The position numbers and the translations under genes are program-made. The notes under the pieces were generated by a model. The model was not told the DNA's origin, ran no database searches, and saw only the letters and a program-made list of their open reading frames with translations. From the NCBI GenBank assembly GCA_002416125.1, contig DIBU01000001.1, forward strand, positions 310,001-374,000: 64,000 nucleotides of DNA, written 5' to 3'. This DNA comes from Halieaceae bacterium UBA5044 (lineage in GTDB: Bacteria > Pseudomonadota > Gammaproteobacteria > Pseudomonadales > Halieaceae). Shown here piece after piece: positions 24,912 through 32,216 of this stretch; the stretch's first letter is position 1; each line of letters begins with the position of its first letter.

Positions 24912-26099
24912 TTAAAGGAAAAAGTCTGTATTCGGCTGGCCCATCAGGTTGCCGCCGAGGTTGCGGCCAAACTTGAACGGGTTGTTGGCCACGTGCGTGC
25001 GCCCGGCATTGATATCCAGCCACGCCCGGTTCAGCGGGTGTCCGCGGTGGATGCCCTGCGCGCCGCAGGCGATGAACATGGCGTTGATTGCATCCGCGCA
25101 CTTGGCCCCTACCCGCGACGCGTCGAAACGCATCTTGATGCGCTCTTCAATGGGCAGCGAGCTGCCTTCCCGCGCGGCGTCCAGCATCTTGTCGAAGTTG
25201 CGGAACATGATGGTCTCGCACTCGTCGACGGTGGCAATGGCATTCGCGAGCGCCATTTGCGCATCGGGGTCCGTGGCGATCTTGTTGCCGTCGTTCAGGC
25301 CCACGCGCTCGCGGTTCACCTGCACGTAGCTGTCGGTGACGCCGCGCAGGGCGCCAATGGCCGAGCTGCACACGGCGCGCACGAAGATCTGGCCGAAAGG
25401 CAGGCGGAAGATCGGGTGCGTATTCACCGCGTTGCCGGGGCTGTTGCACTCGTAGCCGTGAATGGAGCGGTGGGTGCGGTATTCGGGGACGAAGGCGTCC
25501 TTCACCACAATATCGTGGCTGCCGGTGCCTTCCAGACCGCTCACGTCCCAGTTATCCACGATCTGGTAGTCACTGCGTGGCACCAGGAAGGTGCGGTAGT
25601 CCGGCGCCTCGCCCGCGTTCTCCGGCGGCACCATGGCGCCCAGGAAGGCCCAGTCACAGTGCTTGGACCCCGACGAAAAGCCCCAGTGGCCGCTCAGCCT
25701 GTAGCCGCCGTCGACGCGGGTCACTTTGCCGACCGGCATGTAGGAGGACGAGATCAGTACGCTGGTGTCTTCGCCCCACACGTCCTGCTGTGCGCGCTCG
25801 TCGAACAGCGCCAGCTGCCAGTTGTGGATCGCCACCACACCCAGCACCCAGGCGGTGGACATGCAGCCCTCGGCAAGGGTCATCTGTACGCGAAAGAACA
25901 CCTCCGGTTCCATTTCATAGCCGCCAAAGCGTGCGGGCTGCATGATGCGGAAGAAACCCGCTTCCTGCATTTCGCGTACTGTGGCTTCGGGCAGGTGGCC
26001 CAGGCGCGCGGCTTCGGTCTGGCGCTCGCGCAGGGCCGGTACCATTTTGCGTGCGCTGGCGTAGAGGCGGTCGATATCATTCATTTGTTGTGCGGTCAT
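24912..26099 (-). CDS. Acyl-CoA dehydrogenase-fold flavin monooxygenase, HsaA-like
   Basis: 395 residues with the acyl-CoA dehydrogenase fold: helical N-terminus (ATVREMQEAGFFRIMQPARF), the FMN/FAD region (GCMSTAWVLGVVAIHNWQLAL, GHWGFSSGSKHCDW) and a C-terminal CGAQGIHRGHPLNRAWLDI. This is the group containing HsaA and HpaB-type two-component flavin hydroxylases rather than true dehydrogenases. With the downstream KshA-like oxygenase it suggests attack on a steroid or aromatic ring. A flavin reductase partner is not in the window. Confidence 0.78.
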   Translation of the reverse strand: MTAQQMNDIDRLYASARKMVPALRERQTEAARLGHLPEATVREMQEAGFFRIMQPARFGGYEMEPEVFFRVQMTLAEGCMSTAWVLGVVAIHNWQLALFDERAQQDVWGEDTSVLISSSYMPVGKVTRVDGGYRLSGHWGFSSGSKHCDWAFLGAMVPPENAGEAPDYRTFLVPRSDYQIVDNWDVSGLEGTGSHDIVVKDAFVPEYRTHRSIHGYECNSPGNAVNTHPIFRLPFGQIFVRAVCSSAIGALRGVTDSYVQVNRERVGLNDGNKIATDPDAQMALANAIATVDECETIMFRNFDKMLDAAREGSSLPIEERIKMRFDASRVGAKCADAINAMFIACGAQGIHRGHPLNRAWLDINAGRTHVANNPFKFGRNLGGNLMGQPNTDFFL

Positions 26100-26162
26100 G
26101 GTTATTCTCCGGTTCCGGATGATCTTTGATACCGACTATCCTCCTCCCGGCGCAAGCCGCTC

Positions 26163-26180
26163 ATACCTCATCTGCGGTAT
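26163..26180. promoter_or_regulatory. Inverted repeat upstream of the oxygenase operon
   Basis: ATACC and GGTAT half-sites separated by eight bases, in the 177-base gap between the divergent HsaA-like gene and the DUF4124 gene. It could bind a dimeric repressor; no regulator gene is adjacent, and five-base half-sites can occur by chance. Confidence 0.3.
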
Positions 26181-26204
26181 AACCGGGGCTGAAAAGCGCA
26201 GAGC

Positions 26205-26218
26205 TTGATCCACATCAA
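26205..26218. promoter_or_regulatory. FNR/Anr box (perfect match)
   Basis: TTGAT-CCAC-ATCAA matches the FNR/Anr/CRP-like anaerobic consensus TTGAT-N4-ATCAA at every defined base. It is centred about 65 bases before the DUF4124 start codon and 112 bases before the divergent HsaA-like gene, so it could serve either promoter. Confidence 0.65.
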
Positions 26219-26276
26219 GAGAATCCGGCCGGGTAACCACAGCGCCCTGATCTGTCAACTGATCTATAATGAGGAC

Positions 26277-26783
26277 ATGCCACAGCTATCGACTATCGCC
26301 TGCGCTATCGTCCTGTTCTCTATGGGTGGTTTTGCCCTGGCTGCCGACACCACGGTCTACCGTTCCGAGGGGCCCAATGGCACGGTGCAGTTTTCCGATA
26401 CGCCGCCGGCGGAGGGCACCGGCACCGAGGTGTTGCGCATACGCGCGCCAGAGGCGGGTGATCCGGCAGCGGCCGAGCAGCAGCTGAAAGCGATGCGTTA
26501 CAGCACCGACCGCCTGGCAGAGAGTCGCCGCGAACGCGAGCTTGAACGGGAAGTGGCAAGGTTGCGGGCGCAGGTTGAGGCCCGCCCTCCCGCCCGGCAA
26601 TCGGAGCCAGAGACAACCGTCCGCTACGTGCCGGTGTATGTGCCGCCCGTGGTCATTCCCTGGCACCCGGGTCACCGGCCGCACCCGCCGCAGCGCCCCG
26701 GCCTGCGCCCACCGTTACAACAGCCGGGTATTGTTCCCGGGCCCAACAGTCAGTTGATGCGCCCCATCGTCTCCGGGCGCTGA
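26277..26783 (+). CDS. DUF4124 domain-containing exported protein
   Basis: 168 residues from the ATG at 26277, where a signal peptide begins (IACAIVLFSMGGFALAA); the frame is open upstream but that extension contains the FNR box. The mature part starts with TTVYRSEGPNGTVQFSDTPP, the DUF4124 signature (a strand-turn motif with 'Y+w.d..G.v.fsD.p'). A coiled-coil stretch of Arg/Glu follows (SRRERELEREVARLRAQV) and a Pro/His-rich tail. Envelope protein of unknown function, possibly oxygen regulated. Confidence 0.65.
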   Translation: MPQLSTIACAIVLFSMGGFALAADTTVYRSEGPNGTVQFSDTPPAEGTGTEVLRIRAPEAGDPAAAEQQLKAMRYSTDRLAESRRERELEREVARLRAQVEARPPARQSEPETTVRYVPVYVPPVVIPWHPGHRPHPPQRPGLRPPLQQPGIVPGPNSQLMRPIVSGR

Positions 26784-26855
26784 AACCGGTTTGGGTGTTG
26801 CGCCCGCGTTGTTACAGTGTCTGCCACTGGTAGTGGTCCCCCGAGGAGCGACGCC

Positions 26856-27869
26856 ATGGAACTGGTGATGATTTTCGATATGCGTACACCGACGTTCGGT
26901 GTGGGCAGGGAAGCGGCTTATGCCGCAGCGCTGGATATGGCCGAGTGGGCCGACCGGGTGGGTTTTGACGTGCTGGGTTTTGGTGAGCATCACTGCGCGG
27001 ACGACGGCTATAACCCCTCGCCACTGGTGTTGGCCGCGGCGATGGCGGGGCGTACCCGGCAGGTGGCGTTGCGCACCGCTGTGCTGCTTGCCCCGCTTTA
27101 TGACCCGGTGCGCCTGGCGGAAGACCTGGCCGTGGCCCAGCTCGTCAGCGCTGGGCGCATGCAGCTGGGCCTGGGGTTCGGCTACCGGCCGGTGGAGTTC
27201 GCCATGTACGGTCGGCGGGTGGAGGATCGCTTCGCGCTAACCTGCAACACCGCGCGGCTGCTGAAAACAGCCTGGACCGGCGAGCCTTTCACCTACGAGG
27301 GGCGCCCCTGCCTGGTGTCCCCGGTGCCGGAAAAACCGGTACCTATCCTGCTCGGTGGCATGGCGCCGAAGGTGGCGCGCATTGCCGCCGAAATTGCCGA
27401 CGGTTTTCTCGTGCCGCTGTTTCCACCCAAGGTGTGGCAACCCTACCGCGACGCCTGCCTGCGCCTGGGCAAGCCGGATCCCGGCCCCTATCCCCGGCAG
27501 GGCCCGACCTTCCTCTGGGTGTCGGAAGACCCCGAAGCGGACTGGCAGTGGATTGCGCCGCACATCCTGCACGTGCTGGATTCCTATTCCCGCTGGACCG
27601 CGGAGGCCTACGGCACCCCCCAGGGCCCCTATGCGGGCGGCATGACGGCGGAGACAGTGCGCGAGAGCGGCGCTTACCAGGTGTTGCGGCCGGAAGCGGT
27701 GGTAGCCCTGGCCCGGGAGCTGGGCGAACACAGCTCGCTGTACCTGACCCCGCTCTTCGGGGGGATCGACCCCGCCCGCGGTTGGGCCATGCTGCAGTTG
27801 TTCGAACAGCGAGTGCTGCCTCATCTGCCGCGCACGGGCACCAAGCCACTCTGGGGAATGCAGGCCTAG
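26856..27869 (+). CDS. LLM class flavin-dependent oxidoreductase
   Basis: 337 residues from the ATG at 26856, preceded by GAGGAG. It has the luciferase-like TIM barrel: WADRVGFDVLGFGEHHCADD near the N-terminus, RTRQVALRTAVLLAPLYDPVRLAEDLAVA, then LGLGFGYRPVEF and EKPVPILLGGMAPKVARIAAE. An FMNH2- or F420-type cofactor and a monooxygenase activity are typical; the substrate is unknown. It faces the convergent membrane gene with a 15-base gap. Confidence 0.82.
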   Translation: MELVMIFDMRTPTFGVGREAAYAAALDMAEWADRVGFDVLGFGEHHCADDGYNPSPLVLAAAMAGRTRQVALRTAVLLAPLYDPVRLAEDLAVAQLVSAGRMQLGLGFGYRPVEFAMYGRRVEDRFALTCNTARLLKTAWTGEPFTYEGRPCLVSPVPEKPVPILLGGMAPKVARIAAEIADGFLVPLFPPKVWQPYRDACLRLGKPDPGPYPRQGPTFLWVSEDPEADWQWIAPHILHVLDSYSRWTAEAYGTPQGPYAGGMTAETVRESGAYQVLRPEAVVALARELGEHSSLYLTPLFGGIDPARGWAMLQLFEQRVLPHLPRTGTKPLWGMQA

Positions 27870-27884
27870 CCCGCGAAGGCGCGC

Positions 27885-28343
27885 TCAGGCGAGACGGCGC
27901 ACGAGCTGCTCGACCAGCTCCTCTGCCGCTACCATGGCGATAATCACCGCCAGGAATGCCACCACGCCGTGCAGTGGGCCGGTAAACAGCAAGGCATCAC
28001 CGAAGGCGAGGTCGATCGCCCAGAGCATGACGAACTTGGAGGCAAACAACACCAGCCAGGCAGAAAAGAAGCGCAGGAACTGCCAGGATAACCCCTGGCG
28101 CCCGGAGAACCAGGCCGCTATACGGTGCTCGATGACGAGGGTGCCCTGCAGCAGCAACTGCAGCAGCAGCGCGGCGGCGAGGGTAATGCTGAAGGAGGAA
28201 ATCTGCACGTGCTGCCAGTATTCGGCGCACAGGTTCAGTACCACCAGGTCGATCAGAATGGACACCAGGTAGCGGACAAAAATCCGCTGCCGCGTACTGG
28301 GAGGCGCGTAGGCTTCGCGGGTAACGTGGTGGTGAAGTTTCAT
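27885..28343 (-). CDS. Hypothetical membrane protein
   Basis: 152 residues. A basic N-terminus (RQRIFVRYLVSILIDLVVLN) leads to about four hydrophobic helices: the first near residue 30, then SITLAAALLLQLLLQGTLVI, FFSAWLVLFASKFVMLWAID and VVAFLAVIIAMVAAEELVEQ. No family was recognised. It is divergent from chaC and convergent with the LLM gene. Confidence 0.55.
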   Translation of the reverse strand: MKLHHHVTREAYAPPSTRQRIFVRYLVSILIDLVVLNLCAEYWQHVQISSFSITLAAALLLQLLLQGTLVIEHRIAAWFSGRQGLSWQFLRFFSAWLVLFASKFVMLWAIDLAFGDALLFTGPLHGVVAFLAVIIAMVAAEELVEQLVRRLA

Positions 28344-28462
28344 CGCGTTGCTTTATCCTTGGTGGCCGGTGGAGCCGTCGCCATCGTGTGGCATGGGTGG
28401 ACGGTTCAGCAAATTTTCGGCACGCAGTATACCGCAGCGCACAGGGGAGGTCGCCGCGCACC

Positions 28463-29056
28463 ATGTCGACACTAATGGACGCTGACACCATTGCTCGAAA
28501 CCGCGCCATGAACTATTTCGCCAGTCACGAGCGCCTGTGGCTGTTTGGCTACGGTTCACTGATCTACAAAGTGGACTTTCCTTTTCTGCAGCGGCGCCCC
28601 GCCATCATTCGCGGGTGGGCGCGCCGCTTCTGGCAGGGCTCACACGACCATCGCGGAACGCCCGCGGCACCGGGCCGCGTGGTCACCCTGGTGGAAAGCG
28701 CCGGGGCAGTTTGCCAGGGCATGGCCTTTGAGATTACCCCGGCTGTTTTCGAACACCTGGACCATCGGGAAAAGAATGGCTACCTGAGGGTGGTGGTGGA
28801 TGCGGAGTTCGAGGGTGGTGCGCGTGAAGAGGCCCTGGTGTATATCGCAGGGCCGGACAACCCCGCTTACCTGGGGCCGGCGAGTGAGGTGGAAATCGCT
28901 GCGCAGATCGACCGCGCCGTGGGCCCGAGTGGTCCCAATCGCGAGTACCTGTTGCATCTCGCTGACGCGTTGCGGGATTTGGGGGCGGAGGATGCGCACG
29001 TGTTTGAGCTGGAGCGGGCCGTGCGCCGGCAGGGAAATCGTGCCCTTTTTCGCTAA
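28463..29056 (+). CDS. chaC: Gamma-glutamylcyclotransferase, ChaC-like
   Basis: 197 residues from the ATG at 28463 with GGGAGG upstream; later in-frame ATGs at 28475 and 28508 are possible. The core motif FGYGSLIYK (residues 28-36) and the glutamate in DHREKNGY identify the ChaC family, which splits glutathione into 5-oxoproline and Cys-Gly. ARRFWQGSHDHRGTPAAPGR is also typical. Cytosolic. Confidence 0.87.
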   Translation: MSTLMDADTIARNRAMNYFASHERLWLFGYGSLIYKVDFPFLQRRPAIIRGWARRFWQGSHDHRGTPAAPGRVVTLVESAGAVCQGMAFEITPAVFEHLDHREKNGYLRVVVDAEFEGGAREEALVYIAGPDNPAYLGPASEVEIAAQIDRAVGPSGPNREYLLHLADALRDLGAEDAHVFELERAVRRQGNRALFR

Positions 29057-29119
29057 CGGCATTGAACCAAAAGCGTAGGTGCCCGTATCCATCTACACGC
29101 AAAGGCGAGGAGAAAGGTG

Positions 29120-29296
29120 ATGCTGGGTTTATTCAAGAGCCCCGAGGAGAGGCAGCTCAAGAAACTGCAAAAAGCGTATGAGTCCAAGCTGGGCGAGGCC
29201 ATGCAGGCGCAGCGTAACGGCAACATACGACAATATTCCGTGTTGTCGGAAGAGGCAGACAAGCTCTACCGGCAGATAACCGACATCAAGCGTTGA
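29120..29296 (+). CDS. Small DUF6435 (Lacal_2735) family protein
   Basis: 58 residues (MLGLFKSPEERQLKKLQKAY at the start, ending ITDIKR) behind a strong GAGGAGAAAGGTG ribosome site. The sequence is highly charged and predicted as two helices with the family's conserved core around KLYRQITD. Below the size cut-off of simple ORF calls, yet the ribosome site, family resemblance and fit between chaC and ridA support it. Function unknown. Confidence 0.7.
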   Translation: MLGLFKSPEERQLKKLQKAYESKLGEAMQAQRNGNIRQYSVLSEEADKLYRQITDIKR

Positions 29297-29324
29297 TGCA
29301 TGTCCCTTGAGCGGAGCGCAGGCC

Positions 29325-29753
29325 ATGACTGACGACAATCCAGTTTACGCCCGGCAGATCGCCACTCGACCCGACCCGCTGGCGCCCTACCGCATTTCCC
29401 AAGCCTTCCGCGTGGGGAACCTGGTGATCACCTCCGGACAGGCTGCTATCAACAGCCATGGAGAGCTGGTTGGCGTCGGCGACTTTGCTGCACAGGCGCA
29501 GCAGGTGTTTCGCAACCTTGCCGATGTGCTGGAAGCCGGGGGAAGTAGCCTGGCGCAGGTGGTGAAAGTCACGATCTACCTGACGGACATGAGCCATTTT
29601 CCCGATGTTGTGGAGCTGCGCAGACAGTACTTCACACCGCCCTACCCCGCAGACACCATTGTCGAGGTGCGCGCCCTGGCACTGCCGGAACTCATGATCG
29701 AGATTGAGGCGATAGCGCTTGTCGGAAGCATCCCGGAGGTCGCCGCCGGCTAG
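29325..29753 (+). CDS. RidA family protein
   Basis: 142 residues from the ATG at 29325. The fold is the trimeric YjgF/RidA type: PYRISQAFRVGNLVITSGQA at the start, GGSSLAQVVKVTIYLTDMS in the middle and VEVRALALPELMIEIEAIA at the end; the Arg in VRALA is the substrate-binding residue of the family. Most RidA proteins hydrolyse reactive enamines and imines from PLP enzymes. It is the last chromosomal gene before the integrated element. Confidence 0.85.
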   Translation: MTDDNPVYARQIATRPDPLAPYRISQAFRVGNLVITSGQAAINSHGELVGVGDFAAQAQQVFRNLADVLEAGGSSLAQVVKVTIYLTDMSHFPDVVELRRQYFTPPYPADTIVEVRALALPELMIEIEAIALVGSIPEVAAG

Positions 29754-29903
29754 AACGGGGGCTTGCCGAAGGGAATCTGTGGTGCTGGGCGGAGCGTTGT
29801 GCGCTGTGAGGGCAGCTGTCCGGAAGTAATCTGGCCCGTCGCAGTATCGTTGAGCGGGAGGTCGAAGCGTCGTAGGAGAATGCTCGCTGGACGGGAGGGA
29901 GAT

Positions 29904-29950
29904 ATGGTGCCCGGAGACAGAATCGAACTGCCGACACGGGGATTTTCAAT
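29904..29950. repeat. Left attachment-site copy (displaced tRNA-Phe 3' end)
   Basis: 47 bases identical to 35716-35762. It reproduces the CCA end, acceptor strand, T arm, variable loop and anticodon arm up to the loop of tRNA-Phe, then diverges at 29951. It is a fragment, not a working tRNA gene, and marks the original 3' end displaced by integration. Confidence 0.9.
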
Positions 29951-30372
29951 TTCGCTGGCCAAACTAAATATTCAGCTTAATCAGCCAGTTACGACGTTTG
30001 CTCCCTGTTCTTATGTGACGTAATGGTACTGAATATTTGATGGTGCCATTTTGTGTGGTCACAATTGTGGCCACAGTCCGCACCTAACCCCGAGACCTAA
30101 TGATCAATAATCTGTCCGCACAACTGTGAATTTGAGTCCGCACCTAAGTGCGGTCATTCTACTTGCGCTGCCGCTAAGGGCAGTTGATGTCCCAAAGCCG
30201 CTGTTTATTGAAAAGGGTGGGGCATGGCTTCGAATGACGTCCGGTTATCTCGGTTGGATTTCAAGTGCGAATAGCTAACATACTAATTTCATGCTAAAAG
30301 TCTTCTTTCTTTCGGCTTCTGTGGTCGAGTTGACCGGAATGAGGTTATTCGGCCCAGTCTTGTTAATTCGCT
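29951..30372. other. Non-coding left arm of the element with palindromes and repeated octamers
   Basis: No convincing gene is present. It holds a 10-bp inverted repeat (AAATATTCAG at 29966-29975 with CTGAATATTT at 30029-30038), overlapping perfect palindromes CACAATTGTG (30060-30069) and TGTGGCCACA (30066-30075), three copies of GTCCGCAC (30076, 30114, 30136) and a hairpin CCGCAC-CTAA-GTGCGG at 30138-30153. These are good candidates for integrase arm sites, an Xis/Rep binding region or a replication origin. A clear attI could not be identified before the first cassette. Confidence 0.5.
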
Positions 30373-30398
30373 GTTATTGAGCGCTACGAGTGGGCGTC

Positions 30399-30719
30399 AT
30401 GCGTTGGATTAAAAAAAGTATCAAAGCTTACCTAGCTCACAAGTACTATATTCGGGCCCACGGAGAAATGCGTACTGACGCGATCTATTCGATCAACCGT
30501 GCAATTAAGTTAGAGCCTGATAAATCAAGAATTCCTGAGTATCTCGAATTGAAAGGGCAAATTCAGAAAGGTATAGGACGAGAGGATGAGAGCAGGGCTA
30601 CATTTGAGGAAGCTCTGCTGTATATAAAGCAGCATCCGCAGTTTTGTAGCGGTCCCAGCTTTAAAGTTCTGTTACACCGAATCGAAAAAGAACTGGAGGC
30701 GTCGTCATTCTGTGCATAG
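30399..30719 (+). CDS. Cassette 1 protein, TPR-like hypothetical
   Basis: 106 residues from the ATG at 30399 (a GTG three codons earlier is possible). Helical, with a TPR-like stretch: TDAIYSINRAIKLEPDKSRI and then GREDESRATFEEALLYIKQH. Basic N-terminus, no signal peptide. It is the only gene of cassette 1 (30374-30789), a 416-base unit starting with TTATTGAGCGC and ending at its attC. Low GC compared with flanking chromosome. Function not recognised. Confidence 0.6.
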   Translation: MRWIKKSIKAYLAHKYYIRAHGEMRTDAIYSINRAIKLEPDKSRIPEYLELKGQIQKGIGREDESRATFEEALLYIKQHPQFCSGPSFKVLLHRIEKELEASSFCA

Positions 30720-30729
30720 ATTTTAAGCC

Positions 30730-30795
30730 GCGCTCAATAACAAGGCAGGGCTACGGACGCGCAAACTGCACGCGCCGCAGCCTGCGGCGTTAGGT
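30730..30795 (+). repeat. attC-like recombination site 1
   Basis: R''-like GCGCTCAATAAC (30730-30741) is exactly complementary, over 12 bases, to GTTATTGAGCGC at the start of the same cassette (30373-30384), as required when a cassette circularises. R'-like GTTAGGT is at 30789-30795 and fits GTTRRRY. In between, GCAGGGCT pairs with AGCCTGC with one unpaired base, and GGACGCG/CGCGCC form the inner stem. Confidence 0.8.
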
Positions 30796-30803
30796 TGCTA
30801 CCC

Positions 30804-31265
30804 ATGCTCTCCGCCCATACAAGATCTTTGATCCCGTTGTTGATCGCAGTAGCCCTTTCGACTAGCGCTGCGGCGAAATGCAATCCGGAAATTGAAGCGT
30901 TGGAGGCGAAAGTGGGTGCAGCAACGACAATTGTTGTTGCTCAACTACAGAACGCCTCCGCTGAATGGAATGACAGCAGTTCTATAACCGTAACGGCCAA
31001 CTACGTCACGCTTGAGTTGTTGAAAGGACAATCTCATTCGAGTGGGAGTGTCGGTACTAGCCTTACTACGGCAGGAATGGAATTGACTCCAGGGTTGACC
31101 TATTTATTCTTCTTGTATGGCGATTCGGAAGTCGGCTTTTGTGGCGGATCTAAGCGATTAGATTGGTATAAAGCAAGTAAGGCGGGTCTCACGCATAAAT
31201 GGGTTGAAGAGGAACTAGAGATCCTTTCAGAGATTCGGGAGCTGGTCGGTGATAATCCAACGTAA
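30804..31265 (+). CDS. Cassette 2 protein, exported hypothetical
   Basis: 153 residues from the ATG at 30804, only 9 bases after the R' site. Signal peptide LIPLLIAVALSTSAAA, then a Cys-containing domain: KCNPEIEALEAKV... VTLELLKGQ ... GLTYLFFLYGDSEVGFCGGS. The Cys spacing and 'lKG...G..YLfF....C.gs' pattern recall NTR/TIMP-like OB folds, but this is only a resemblance. The stop codon falls inside the R'' box of its attC, the tight packing typical of cassettes. Confidence 0.65.
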   Translation: MLSAHTRSLIPLLIAVALSTSAAAKCNPEIEALEAKVGAATTIVVAQLQNASAEWNDSSSITVTANYVTLELLKGQSHSSGSVGTSLTTAGMELTPGLTYLFFLYGDSEVGFCGGSKRLDWYKASKAGLTHKWVEEELEILSEIRELVGDNPT

Positions 31266-31334
31266 CCAGTCGAAGCTGCGCGTTCGCTTCGCGGAACGGA
31301 CCGGCGACGCCGGCCGCTTTTCGAGGCGTTAGCC
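31258..31334 (+). repeat. attC-like recombination site 2
   Basis: R''-like CAACGTAAC (31258-31266) pairs with the cassette 2 start TTAGGTTG with one mismatch; R'-like GTTAGCC is at 31328-31334 (one departure from GTTRRRY). The 77-base interval contains nested inverted repeats such as GCGTTCGCTTCGCGGAACG-type and CCGGCGACGCCGG segments. Confidence 0.72.
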
Positions 31335-31340
31335 AATACC

Positions 31341-31970
31341 ATGCTCCGAAAGTTATTTACAGTTTACATGGCTTTCCTGTCTGCGAATGTCAGTGCATCA
31401 ACGTACTCTTGCCCTCCGGTAGTCGAGTTGGACGCATCGGGGTTAGCTCGCATGTTAGGGGAGGTGGAAACAATAGATCCTAGCTTGACCAAGAAGGAGT
31501 TCGAGCATATCTGTATGGTCAGTACAGACGAGGGGCACACCATTATTCGGATTGACTACCCTGCGGAGCAAAGGTCGTCCACGATAGGCGTTGTCCCTTC
31601 GGTCACCTGTCGTGCTACGTCACACGAGTACAAATGGAGCTGTCGCCTGAACGAAGCCCTTCGTCTAGTAGACGGATCGAACTACATTTCTGTAGATGAT
31701 GGTGTGAATGCCCACATCGCAAGAAAAGCTGTTGAAGCTGTTAATAGTATAATCACAAATAATTTAGATATCTTTGAAGTCGATACTGGGGAAAAACTAA
31801 ATCTAGAAGAAGCCAAGCACATAAGGCGCATCTTTTATCGAGGGGGTGACTTGTATGTGACCGTTGGGCCAAAACCGTTTTATGGGTTCGACATCTTATT
31901 GAAGCGCATACAATGTGGACTTAGTGATTGTGCCTACAGAGCTGTATCATTCGACTTTTGGATCTCCTGA
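31341..31970 (+). CDS. Cassette 3 protein, exported hypothetical
   Basis: 209 residues from the ATG at 31341, 6 bases after the R' site. The first ~20 residues (KLFTVYMAFLSANVSAS) look like a signal peptide. Cysteines are found at CPPVVEL, HICMVS, VTCRATS, WSCRLN, IQCGLSDC, suggesting disulfides in the periplasm. C-terminal segment YRGGDLYVTVGPKPFYGFDI is beta-rich. No family recognised. Sole gene of cassette 3 (31329-32072). Confidence 0.62.
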   Translation: MLRKLFTVYMAFLSANVSASTYSCPPVVELDASGLARMLGEVETIDPSLTKKEFEHICMVSTDEGHTIIRIDYPAEQRSSTIGVVPSVTCRATSHEYKWSCRLNEALRLVDGSNYISVDDGVNAHIARKAVEAVNSIITNNLDIFEVDTGEKLNLEEAKHIRRIFYRGGDLYVTVGPKPFYGFDILLKRIQCGLSDCAYRAVSFDFWIS

Positions 31971-31972
31971 CC

Positions 31973-32078
31973 ATGACTAACAAGCGCATGTTTGTCGCCC
32001 ACGGAGTGGGCCTCGACCCCAGTTCCGCCGCGCTCCACTCCGGCCTCAAATGGGGTCGTTATATGTCTGCTGTTAGGC
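31973..32078 (+). repeat. attC-like recombination site 3
   Basis: R''-like ATGACTAAC (31973-31981) is complementary, with one mismatch, to the start of cassette 3 (TTAGCCAAT). R'-like GTTAGGC at 32072-32078 fits GTTRRRY. The 106-base interior is strongly palindromic: CCCACGGAGTGGG, and CGACCCCAGTT facing AAATGGGGTCG. Confidence 0.78.
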
Positions 32079-32216
32079 GGTAGCCCCCCTTCGGGGCGGA
32101 AAAATAACCTCATAAACCCTCCGCTGTTGGTGTTAAGTGGCACGTAAACTGGAATTGAGTCTTGCCGCGTCAACCCTTAGCCCCTCGGTGACAAACCACA
32201 GGATTCGAACGCGAAG

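Noticed and set aside
24882..26129. Plus-strand open frame of about 415 codons opposite the HsaA-like gene
   Set aside because: Antisense shadow of a coding gene; the translation is His/Val/Ala-rich and shows no domain.
29904..29950. Partial tRNA-Phe as a second tRNA gene
   Set aside because: Only the 3' 46 bases of the tRNA are present; acceptor 5' strand and D arm are missing, so it is an attachment-site remnant.
32079..32216. A fourth cassette boundary with GTTAAGT near 32132
   Set aside because: The nearest AATAAC is only about 38 bases before it, shorter than usual attC, and no cassette-start complementarity was found.
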